Shown one piece after another: positions 1 to 6,479 of a stretch of DNA of 10,337 bases. This DNA comes from Deltaproteobacteria bacterium UBA4427 (GTDB taxonomy: Bacteria; Myxococcota_A; UBA9160; UBA4427). Within the stretch, counting starts at the first letter, position 1; every line of letters starts with the position of its first letter. The translations under genes and the position numbers were made by a program. The stretch covers positions 1-10,337 of the forward strand of contig DGPZ01000036.1 in the NCBI GenBank assembly GCA_002390675.1, in the 5' to 3' direction. The notes below the pieces were generated by a model. It was not told the origin of the DNA. It saw only the letters and a program-made list of their open reading frames with translations, and did no database searches.

Positions 1-1066
1 AGGCCTCATCTCGGTTGTCCCCTGCGCCGCGATTGCGGGACTGCTCATCTTCTTGGGTGCGCACGAAATCATGCAGATGCTCGATCCTAGTGATGACGTA
101 AAGCCTTTGGCACGCGGCTATATGCGTGCCCGTTCGTTAGGCGTTGCAGGGCTTGCGATTGCCGTAACGCTCTCGTCGTTCTTTCGCGGAATCGGTGACG
201 TACGCACCCCATTCGTAGCCACTCTGCTCGCGAACCTGCTGAATCTATTCCTTGATTTCGGACTCGTCTACGGATGGTTCGGATTCCCAAAGCTCGGCGT
301 GGTGGGCGCGGGCGTCGCAACCACAATTTCCGAATGGGCTTATGCGGGCATCGTCGCCTGGTTCTTCGGACGAGCGGCCCTGCTCCAAGCCTTCGGCACG
401 AGGCGCGCGCAGCCGGACTGGCAAGCCATTCGTCGACTCTGGCGTGTAGGCCTTCCGATCGCGGGTCAATGGGTGACGGAAATGGCCGCCCTCGCCCTCT
501 TCACCACCTTTGTCGCGCGAATGGGCTACGCACAGATGGCCGCAAGCCATGCGTTCGTCCAGTTGATGAGCCTCTCGTTCATGCAGGCCGAGGGGATTTC
601 TCTCGCCGCCGCGACGTTAGTCGGTCGCTACATTGGCGCCGAAAGGCTCGATCTCGCCGAACGCAGCTATCGGTCATCCCTCGTCCTCGCCACACTTCTC
701 ACAGCAATCGTCGCCACTCTCTTTATGATTTTACCCGAACAATTAATCGGCCTATTCGCAGATGACCCGGCTGTCCTCGCCTTCGCAGGCCCACTCCTGA
801 TGCTCGGCGCGATCTATCAATACTGTGACGCGATGGCGATCGTCACCGACGGAGCACTCCGCGGAGCCGGGGATACGACGTGGCCCTTTATCGCGAGGGG
901 CTCTCTCGCGTGGTTCATCATGTTGCCTCTGTCGTACGCCTTGGCCTTCCCGCTAGGCGGAGGACTCACCGGAGCTTGGTGTGGCGGACTCGTCTCTATG
1001 GCCATACTCGCTGCCCTGCTTGTCTGGCGGTTTCGTTCAGGGGCGTGGCAGCGTATCCGCATCTGA
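1..1066 (+). CDS. MATE-family multidrug/sodium antiporter-like transporter (5' truncated by window edge)
   Basis: Inner-membrane transporter of the MATE (NorM/DinF) family, which exports drugs or other organic compounds in exchange for Na+ or H+. The reading frame is already open at base 2 and starts inside a hydrophobic helix, so the true start lies outside the window. About 354 residues are visible of a usual 440-470. They contain many hydrophobic helices and two family-typical segments: FFRGIGDVRTP followed by a helix ending LDFGLVYG near the front, and GALRGAGDTTWP near the C-terminus. These RG(I/A)GDT-like loops recur in the two pseudo-symmetric halves of MATE proteins. It ends in TGA, 94 bp before the epimerase gene on the same strand. 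Co-transcription is possible but not shown. A polysaccharide flippase (also MOP superfamily) is the main alternative, but the GAGDTT-type loops favour MATE. The substrate cannot be told from sequence. Confidence 0.88.
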   Translation, partial: GLISVVPCAAIAGLLIFLGAHEIMQMLDPSDDVKPLARGYMRARSLGVAGLAIAVTLSSFFRGIGDVRTPFVATLLANLLNLFLDFGLVYGWFGFPKLGVVGAGVATTISEWAYAGIVAWFFGRAALLQAFGTRRAQPDWQAIRRLWRVGLPIAGQWVTEMAALALFTTFVARMGYAQMAASHAFVQLMSLSFMQAEGISLAAATLVGRYIGAERLDLAERSYRSSLVLATLLTAIVATLFMILPEQLIGLFADDPAVLAFAGPLLMLGAIYQYCDAMAIVTDGALRGAGDTTWPFIARGSLAWFIMLPLSYALAFPLGGGLTGAWCGGLVSMAILAALLVWRFRSGAWQRIRI

Positions 1067-1160
1067 GAGGCAGATGTCGGGATTCGAGCCGTGTGAGCTT
1101 CGCGAACCCATGGCCTGTGGCATCCTTGGCGCGTCCTTACTGGAGGCGACGCGACTACCG

Positions 1161-2168
1161 ATGAAAATCTTGGTGACTGGAACGGCGGGTTTCATTGGCT
1201 CGGCCGTAGCAGAAAGACTGCTCGCCCGGGGAGACGAGGTCATCGGAGTCGACGAGGTCAACGACTACTACGATCTTTCGCTGAAGCGAGCTCGGCTCGC
1301 CCGGTTCCAAACAAACGACGGCTATCAGCATCATGAATTTGATCTCGCTGATACGGAGAAAACACTCGCACTCTTCGCCGAGGTAAAACCCGAGCGCGTG
1401 ATTCACCTCGCAGCTCAGGCAGGCGTTCGTTATTCGATCGATCATCCCCACGCCTACGGCCAAGCAAATCTCGTCGGCTACTTAAACATGCTCGAAGCAT
1501 GTCGCCACAACGACGTCCAACATCTCACCTACGCCTCGAGCAGCTCCGTATATGGCGGCAATACCAAGACGCCATTTTCAGAGTGCGATGCGGTCGATCA
1601 TCCCGTCAGTCTTTACGCAGCCACCAAGAAGGCGAATGAGCTGATGGCGCATACCTACTCGCACCTCTACGGACTGCCGACGACAGGGCTTCGATTCTTC
1701 ACGGTCTACGGTCCCTGGGGCCGTCCAGACATGTCCCCCTTCTTGTTCGTGAAGCGAATCCTCGAAGGCACGCCAATCGATGTCTTCAATCACGGCGATC
1801 ATCAGCGCGACTTCACGTATATCGACGACATCGTCGAAGGGGTGGTTCGCACGAGTGATCAGCCCGCCCAGCCGAACGTAAACTACGACGCCGCGGCTCC
1901 TGATTCCTCAACAAGCAACGCCCCTTGGAGAGTCTTCAACATCGGCTGCGAACGCCCCGTCGAACTCCTTCGCTACATCGAAGTCATCGAGGAGTGCACC
2001 GGCAAGGAAGCCATCAAGAACATGCTTCCTATGCAGCCGGGTGATGTTAAGGCAACCTACGCGGATGTCTCCGCGCTGGTTGAGGCGGTGGGGTATCGGC
2101 CTCAGGTTTCGCTCGAAGAGGGGATGGGGCGGTTTGTTGAGTGGTATCGCGGGTATTACCGGAGCTAG
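1161..2168 (+). CDS. UDP-glucuronate 4-epimerase-like NAD-dependent sugar epimerase (SDR family)
   Basis: Predicted cytoplasmic enzyme that interconverts UDP-glucuronate and UDP-galacturonate, supplying uronic acid donors for surface polysaccharide. The 335-aa product has the Rossmann NAD-binding motif GTAGFIG at residues 7-13, the SDR Ser cluster SSSS at 126-129, and the catalytic pair Tyr152 and Lys156 in YAATK. It also has RFFTVYGPWGRPDM around 178-191, which is typical of the GalE-like/UDP-GlcA epimerase group (CapI, LpsL), and the length fits that family. I chose ATG 1161 because the glycine motif then begins at residue 7, as usual. The frame stays open back to 981, but that would overlap the MATE gene and add about 60 residues unlike any epimerase. 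A purine-rich TGGAGG at 1141-1146 lies rather far upstream (14 nt). UDP-glucose 4-epimerase or another nucleotide-sugar epimerase remains possible, as substrate specificity is inferred from overall similarity only. Confidence 0.88.
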   Translation: MKILVTGTAGFIGSAVAERLLARGDEVIGVDEVNDYYDLSLKRARLARFQTNDGYQHHEFDLADTEKTLALFAEVKPERVIHLAAQAGVRYSIDHPHAYGQANLVGYLNMLEACRHNDVQHLTYASSSSVYGGNTKTPFSECDAVDHPVSLYAATKKANELMAHTYSHLYGLPTTGLRFFTVYGPWGRPDMSPFLFVKRILEGTPIDVFNHGDHQRDFTYIDDIVEGVVRTSDQPAQPNVNYDAAAPDSSTSNAPWRVFNIGCERPVELLRYIEVIEECTGKEAIKNMLPMQPGDVKATYADVSALVEAVGYRPQVSLEEGMGRFVEWYRGYYRS

Positions 2169-2200
2169 ACGCGAGGCCGCAGATCCCCAGACGGTCTAGC
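2164..2200. repeat. 7-bp perfect inverted repeat bracketing two convergent stop codons
   Basis: GCTAGAC at 2164-2170 is the exact reverse complement of GTCTAGC at 2194-2200, with a 23-nt loop. The TAG stop of the epimerase lies in the left arm and the TAG stop of mtnA in the right arm. It could form a weak stem between the convergent genes. There is no U-tract and the stem is short, so calling it a terminator would be speculative. A coincidental match is quite possible. Confidence 0.25.
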
Positions 2201-3293
2201 CGACAGCAGAACTCTTTCGCAGGGCTGCCAGTCCAGCTCGATCTGGCGTGCACGTCCCTTCGTCTGTGATGAGAGCCGTCACGTATCGCGCCGGCGTGAC
2301 GTCGAAGGCGGGGTTAGCTACGGGGCTCTCCTCTGGGAAGAGCGAAATTGTCTCGACATCACCAGATGTCGTGAGCCCATCCATTTCGCGCACTTCAGAG
2401 GATGACCGTTCCTCGATAGGGATCTCGCGAAGGCCGTCGGAGATCTCCCAATCAACCGTCGAGAGCGGCAGCGCCACAAAGAACGGAACGTCATTGTCGT
2501 GCGCCGCGAGCGCCTTCAAGTAAGTACCGATCTTGTTGCAAACATCCCCCGTGGACGTCGTTCGGTCGCTACCCACGATCACGGCATCGACCTCGCCGCG
2601 TTGCATCAGATGGCCGCCCGCGTTGTCGACGATCACGGTATGCGGGATACCTGCCTGTCGAAGTTCAAAGGCCGTTAGGCTTGCCCCCTGATTGCGCGGC
2701 CGCGTCTCATCGACCCAGACATGGATCGGCAGCCCTGCCTCTTGGGCTTTGTAAATCGGAGAGAGAGCCGTTCCCCAGTCGACAGTGGCGAGCCAGCCTG
2801 CGTTGCAATGCGTCAAAATTTGAAGCGGCTTAGATCGCTTTTCCGGAAAGTGCTCCCGCAGGAGCGCCAGACCGTAGTCGCCGATCGCTTCACAAGCGGC
2901 GACGTCATCGTCACAAATCTGCTTCGCGAGGTCGAGGGCAATCGCCGCACGTTCGGGTTCCTCTGCGCCGCGAACAACGTTCACAACGCGCTCGATCGCC
3001 CAACGCAGATTAACGGCGGTCGGACGCGTTTCGGCCAGCTGCTGCGCTGCGGCGTCGAGGGACGCCGTCTTCGGATCCGCTGCCACGGCGAGAGCAAGAC
3101 CGTAGGCCGCAGTCGCGCCGATTAGCGGCGCACCCCGCACCCGCATCGTCCGAATAGCCTCGGCAGCCGAGCCAACGTCTTCGAGCACGCGCTCTTCAAA
3201 TCGATGCGGCAATTCCGTCTGGTCGATGATGCGGGGTCGCTCTGCCGCCTCGTCGAACCAGATGGATCGATAGTGAACACCGTCGACCTTCAA
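2196..3293 (-). CDS. mtnA: S-methyl-5-thioribose-1-phosphate isomerase
   Basis: Cytoplasmic aldose-ketose isomerase of the methionine salvage pathway. It converts 5-methylthioribose 1-phosphate to 5-methylthioribulose 1-phosphate and belongs to the eIF2B-alpha/beta/delta-like fold. From the proposed start the product is 365 aa, close to usual MtnA size. Visible signatures are MRVRGAPLIGATAAYG at about 50-65, LTHCNAGWLATVDWGTALSPI with the catalytic cysteine at residue 163, VWVDETRPRNQGA at about 192-204, and GSDRTTSTGDVCNKIGTY with the catalytic aspartate at residue 243. The start is taken as TTG 3293-3291, giving the family-like N-terminus (M)KVDGVHYRSIWFD, only 10 nt after the apt stop. The frame is open to 3461, but that would overlap apt heavily. 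No strong ribosome site precedes the TTG, so translation may be coupled to apt. Together the two genes handle both products of methylthioadenosine phosphorylase. No mtnP is in the window. Confidence 0.93.
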   Translation of the reverse strand: MKVDGVHYRSIWFDEAAERPRIIDQTELPHRFEERVLEDVGSAAEAIRTMRVRGAPLIGATAAYGLALAVAADPKTASLDAAAQQLAETRPTAVNLRWAIERVVNVVRGAEEPERAAIALDLAKQICDDDVAACEAIGDYGLALLREHFPEKRSKPLQILTHCNAGWLATVDWGTALSPIYKAQEAGLPIHVWVDETRPRNQGASLTAFELRQAGIPHTVIVDNAGGHLMQRGEVDAVIVGSDRTTSTGDVCNKIGTYLKALAAHDNDVPFFVALPLSTVDWEISDGLREIPIEERSSSEVREMDGLTTSGDVETISLFPEESPVANPAFDVTPARYVTALITDEGTCTPDRAGLAALRKSSAVG

Positions 3294-3303
3294 AGGCGCC
3301 GAT

Positions 3304-3843
3304 TCACTCGCCCGCGAAATCGCAAAGCGTACGCACTTTGCAGCCCAGTTTTTCGAGACGCTCCATCCCACCGAGATCAGGGAGTCCGATGACAAACGCG
3401 CATTCGACGATCTCTCCCCCGGCCGCCCGCACGAGCTCAATCGCAGCTTCCGCCGTTCCACCGGTCGCGATCAAGTCGTCGACAATCAAAACTTTTTGGC
3501 CGGGCTGAATCGACCCCGTGTGCATTTCTATGCGGTCGGCGCCGTATTCGAGTTCGAAATCGCGACCGATCGTCGCCCCGGGCAGCTTTCCCGGCTTGCG
3601 CAGCGGAACGAATCCAAGACCGAGGGAATACGCGACCGCGGTTCCGAAGATGAACCCACGCGCCTCGATCCCCACCACAATTTCGGGCGCCAGCGCCTCC
3701 GCCGCGCACTCGTGAGGCGCGGCGAGCTGGTCAACAGCCGCTCGCAACGCGAGTGGATTCTCGAGAAGCGTGGTGATATCACGGAACTGAATCCCCGGTT
3801 TCGGGTAATCGGGGATTGTTCGAATCTCATCACTAAACTGCAC
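3304..3843 (-). CDS. apt: Adenine phosphoribosyltransferase
   Basis: Cytoplasmic purine salvage enzyme: adenine + PRPP gives AMP + pyrophosphate. The 179-aa product matches the family throughout. It has an N-terminal IPDYPKPGIQFRDIT segment (10-24), VVGIEARGFIFG (56-67), RKPGKLPG (82-89), DFELEYGADRIEMH (95-108), and the PRPP-binding loop VLIVDDLIATGGT (118-130) with both acidic residues intact. It starts at GTG 3843-3841. That choice is supported by a clean GGAGG ribosome site 8 nt upstream on the minus strand (complement of 3852-3856), and no in-frame ATG lies near. It is the first gene of an apt-mtnA unit and is divergent from the methyltransferase. A broken second copy lies at 5938-6479. 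Its intact motifs argue that this copy is the working one. Confidence 0.95.
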   Translation of the reverse strand: MQFSDEIRTIPDYPKPGIQFRDITTLLENPLALRAAVDQLAAPHECAAEALAPEIVVGIEARGFIFGTAVAYSLGLGFVPLRKPGKLPGATIGRDFELEYGADRIEMHTGSIQPGQKVLIVDDLIATGGTAEAAIELVRAAGGEIVECAFVIGLPDLGGMERLEKLGCKVRTLCDFAGE

Positions 3844-3981
3844 GGCTAGGGCCTCCGATCAGCATCCTACAAGAGTCGCTCTCGCCCTGCCGGGATAGAG
3901 GGCGACTAAGTAGGCTAGCTTGCGCGAATCGCCGGGTGGCATCAGCCATCCCCGCTTCGTCCCGACCCAGGAGCCCATCAA
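3844..3981. promoter_or_regulatory. Divergent intergenic region between apt and the methyltransferase gene, presumed promoters
   Basis: This 138-bp gap separates two divergently transcribed genes, so it must hold start signals for both if each has its own promoter. Ribosome sites are clear on both sides. CCTCC at 3852-3856 is GGAGG for apt on the minus strand, with 8-nt spacing to GTG. AGGAG at 3969-3973 serves the methyltransferase, with 8-nt spacing to ATG 3982. I could not assign convincing -35/-10 boxes or an operator palindrome, so promoter positions are left open. Confidence 0.5.
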
Positions 3982-4707
3982 ATGAGCACCCACGAGAAAA
4001 TCGCGAATTGGCTGGACAATGGTCGCTACGCAGATTTCCCGAATAGCTGGGACGACAAAATGTTCCGGACCTTCATCCTGGATCGGCTCACCCCCGAAAC
4101 CCACTTGCTCGACCTCGGAGCGGGAGCGGGCATCGTCGTCGAGATGAATTTTCGCGATCACGCCGCCCGCGTTTGCGGCGTCGACCCGGATCCGCGTGTC
4201 GTCGACAATCCCTACCTCCATGAAGGCCGCGAGGGCTTTGGCGAGAGCATTCCCTACGAAGACGAATCCTTTGAAGTCGTCATCAGCGACAACGTCTTTG
4301 AGCATCTCGACAACCCCGCCGAAGTCATCACTGAAATACGCCGCGTCTTAAAGCCCGGCGGGCGACTTGTCGCGAAGACGCCCAATTTCTGGCATTACGT
4401 GGCGCTAGGCGCATCGATCACGCCGCATTCATTTCACCGCTGGTTCAACGCAGGTCGCGGACGCGATGCGGAAGACACCTTCCCGACGCGCTACCGCGCG
4501 AACACGCGACGGGATCTCACGAAACTCGCAAAGGATACGAACATGTCCCTCGTTTCCTGCGAGATGATTGAGGGGCGACCGGAATATTTGCGGCGCTGGT
4601 GGCCAGCGTATTTGCTCGGTGCAGCGTACGAGCGCATCGTGAACTCGACGAAGCTGTTGGAGCCTTTTCGTTGCGTTTTGATCGCGGAGTTTCAGAAGCC
4701 GGGCTAA
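3982..4707 (+). CDS. Class I SAM-dependent methyltransferase (Methyltransf_11-like)
   Basis: Predicted soluble methyltransferase of 241 aa. Motif I, the SAM-binding glycine loop, is LLDLGAGAG at residues 42-50, with the acidic VDPD of motif II at 67-70. ESIPYEDESFEVVISDNVFEHL (88-109) carries the motif III/IV region, and IRRVLKPGGRLVAKTPN (119-135) is the typical post-IV strand of small-molecule and sugar methyltransferases. The C-terminal third is rich in aromatic and basic residues (YLRRWWPAYLLG) and may recognise substrate or a membrane-linked glycan. That role is inference only. The ATG is supported by AGGAG 8 nt upstream. It is divergent from apt and followed by unassigned DNA. A degenerate relative of its 3' third lies at 5526-5816, so this gene once had a paralogue here. 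The substrate is unknown; neighbours suggest surface polysaccharide or a similar secondary product. Confidence 0.85.
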   Translation: MSTHEKIANWLDNGRYADFPNSWDDKMFRTFILDRLTPETHLLDLGAGAGIVVEMNFRDHAARVCGVDPDPRVVDNPYLHEGREGFGESIPYEDESFEVVISDNVFEHLDNPAEVITEIRRVLKPGGRLVAKTPNFWHYVALGASITPHSFHRWFNAGRGRDAEDTFPTRYRANTRRDLTKLAKDTNMSLVSCEMIEGRPEYLRRWWPAYLLGAAYERIVNSTKLLEPFRCVLIAEFQKPG

Positions 4708-5108
4708 CGCAGACGAACGGAACCTAGGATGTGGGGCAGGAGTGCTCGGGGGATCCCATCACGTAGAAATCGAGGCGGGATCTCGTCTGCCTAGAGAAGA
4801 ATGATTTTCCGGGACATATCTGTCTTCGAACTCGCCGATTGCTCTGCATAGCTCATCATTCGTTGAGAGAGTCGGCGACATCGAGGGTTAGCGAGTAAAC
4901 ACTGTCCGCGGATCACGGCGGTGTTGCGGATTCGGCGGCGATGCCCGCAGTCTGCTTCGATTGCTTCGTCCGGCCCTGAAGGCTTCATGATTCTTTCTGA
5001 TCCAGCCGATGGACGAGCCTATTTCGTGAACATTTGCTGATTGGGATGAGGCGAATGCTGCTCGGATTGACAATTCAGACGCCCCGATTTGCTGGTTGCT
5101 TGCCGCTG
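4708..5108. other. Stretch of about 400 bp with no recognisable gene
   Basis: I find no reading frame here with recognisable protein similarity or a plausible start and ribosome site. An 8-bp inverted repeat (GCAGACGA at 4709-4716, TCGTCTGC at 4783-4790) is present but too widely spaced and short to interpret. The right end may be the eroded central part of the transposase relic that becomes recognisable at 5109. The stretch sits between a live methyltransferase gene and a relic zone, and is best read as decayed DNA. Confidence 0.4.
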
Positions 5109-5490
5109 GCACCGGGAACGGCTGAGCGCGAGGCATCAATCCGGATGCTGAAGCGCGCCCAACGGGCCCGTCGTTCGACGTTGTCCGGCGACAAAAGCTC
5201 CTACACCGCTGCCCAACTGAAGCCCTCCGCAAGCTCTGGGTCACTCCGCACGTGGCCCAGAACAACAAAAACCGAAACAGTGCGATCGGTGACCGGACGA
5301 CCCGTCACGCGAGGTACCCGATCAGCTTGACCAAACGCAAGTGCGTGAAGCAAGTCTTTGATGGGGGCAAGGAAGTCGGTCCCACAAGAAAGTAGAAACA
5401 TCGAGGTATGAACCGCGCCGACCGGATGTTTCTGTTAACTCAGGCAGCTCCGATCTTGTAAGAATGCGAAAATTGTTATCTCCGACCTAA
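5109..5490 (+). pseudogene. Remnant of an IS5/IS1182-like DDE transposase, C-terminal part
   Basis: Three successive frames together rebuild the C-terminal third of a DUF772/DDE-type transposase. Frame one (from 5109) reads APGTAEREASIRMLKRAQ then TLSGDKSSYTAAQL. Frame two (about 5222-5450) reads ALRKLWVTPHVAQN, then RNSAIGDRTTRHARYPIS, then KQVFDGGKEVG. Frame three (from about 5452) reads LVRMRKLLSPT and ends in TAA at 5488-5490. From memory, intact relatives read VTPHVAQN, RSAIDGRTTRHPGY, VE.FGW.KT and AAAYNLVRMR. The relic has at least two frameshifts (near 5220 and 5452), an in-frame TAG at 5393-5395, and Lys where the conserved Glu of the VE..FGW motif would be. The N-terminal two thirds are missing and I see no terminal inverted repeats. 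It abuts the methyltransferase relic, so this insertion may have removed that gene's 5' part. Exact IS family assignment is uncertain. Confidence 0.78.
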
Positions 5491-5525
5491 CGCACGAGCC
5501 CTATGCGAAGGCCAAGGGACGATCC

Positions 5526-5816
5526 ACGATCTGAAACGAGCCACAAAAAACAGGGGTCAACGCCGCTCCCGCTCGCGAAGCGGAGGATACGTTCCCGACC
5601 CACTAACGCGCGAATACCCGCCGAGATCTGTGCGCGCTAGCACCGGAGACGAACATGGAGCTGATTTTCTGCGAAATAACCGGAGGGCCGCCATAATACT
5701 TAAGGCGGCGGTGGCCGGCTTACCTGATCGGGTCGCTATACGAACGAATCGTGAACTCGTCACGACTCTTCGAACCCTTCCGAACCTTGCTGATCCGTAA
5801 GCTACGGAAACCCCCC
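5526..5816 (+). pseudogene. Degenerate 3' part of a second methyltransferase, paralogue of 3982-4707
   Basis: Read in one frame, this stretch aligns without gaps to the last 97 or so codons of the methyltransferase at 3982-4707. Matching blocks are NA....EAEDTFPT, RANTRRDL, TNM.L..CE, YLRR.WPAYL.G and YERIVNS..LFEPFR. From TNM to the LLI near the end I count 32 identical residues in 49 by hand. The frame is intact, but three stops interrupt it: TGA at 5532-5534, TAA at 5604-5606 (Tyr in the live copy) and TAA at 5694-5696 (Glu in the live copy). The live copy's stop codon is absent. The SAM-binding half is missing: to the left, similarity fades before the transposase relic. Many differences are at third codon positions or are conservative, which suggests the copy diverged as a working gene before it decayed. 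It cannot make a functional enzyme. Confidence 0.85.
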
Positions 5817-5937
5817 GTAAACTGCGAGAGGTCCCCACCTGGCGTCGCCAACGCGACCCACGAAACGAATGTAGTCTCGAGCGGAGAGACTGGATCGGAA
5901 GAACAATCGAATCCGTCGCCCCGCAAGTCCGCCGGGA

Positions 5938-6479
5938 TCAGTCGCCCTCTAACTCACATAACGTGCGCACACGACAATCCAGTTCCTCGAGGCGCCGAAC
6001 GCGTCCCAAATCTGGTAGGGCTACGACTACGGCGTATTCTACGACCTCGGCGCCTACCTCGCGAATCAGCCGAACGGCCAGTTCCGCCGACCGCGATCAA
6101 TTTATTCACGAGAACAACTCGCGCGCCGGCTTCCAGGGCTTCGACATGCATATCCACACGATCGACCGCATATTCAAGTTCATATTCCCGGCTGATCGCC
6201 GCCCCCCGGAATTCCCTCCGGCTTGCGGATCGGTGTGAAGCCGAGTCCCAATCGATACGCGAGACCGGTTTCGAAGATGAAGCCTCACATGTCGATTCCC
6301 ACGACCCTGTCGATGAAATTTGCGAGTGCGACTTCATTCGACAGTAGATACGGTGCGCCAAGCGCCTCGATAGCTCCACTCAAGCCGGCTGGGTCAGCGA
6401 CCAACGACGCAATGTCGCGAAACTGAAGGCCCGACTTCGGATGGTCCTGAATCATGCGAATGAGTTTTTTGAGGCCCAT
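5938..6479 (-). pseudogene. Broken second copy of adenine phosphoribosyltransferase (apt relic)
   Basis: The minus strand from ATG 6479 to TGA 5940-5938 covers a whole apt in three frames. It begins MGLKKLIRMIQDHPKSGLQF and continues RDIASLVADP. After a TGA at 6287-6285, in place of the Arg of the ARGF motif, it reads GFIFETGLAYRLGLGF and PIRKPEGIPG. An extra base in the run of six C at 6202-6207 shifts the frame to REYELEYAVDRVDMHVEALE and VVLVNKLIAVGGT. A second shift near 6080 leads to ALPDLG, RRLEELDCRVRTLCELEGD and stop. Over the final 42 residues I count 23 identities to the live apt at 3304-3843. The PRPP-loop acidic pair (VDD) has become VNK, so the active site is lost as well. It lies convergent to the methyltransferase relic, the reverse of the order seen in the live pair. 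Confidence 0.88.

Noticed and set aside
274..765. Second plus-strand open frame inside the MATE gene
   Set aside because: Low-complexity, Arg/Ser-rich translation in an alternative frame of a clear membrane protein gene.
981..1160. Possible 60-residue N-terminal extension of the epimerase
   Set aside because: It overlaps the MATE gene end, shows no epimerase similarity, and would displace the NAD-binding motif from its normal place near the N-terminus.
3294..3461. Possible upstream start for mtnA within apt
   Set aside because: The added residues are an out-of-frame reading of the conserved end of apt. The MtnA family begins at about KVDG, matched by the TTG at 3293.
4709..4790. 8-bp inverted repeat after the methyltransferase gene, considered as terminator or IS ends
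   Set aside because: The arms are 66 bp apart, there is no U-tract, and neither arm borders the transposase relic.
5751..6347. Plus-strand open frame of 198 codons
   Set aside because: It starts inside the methyltransferase relic and then runs antisense through the apt relic. Its only meaningful part is the first 20 or so residues, already covered by the pseudogene entry.
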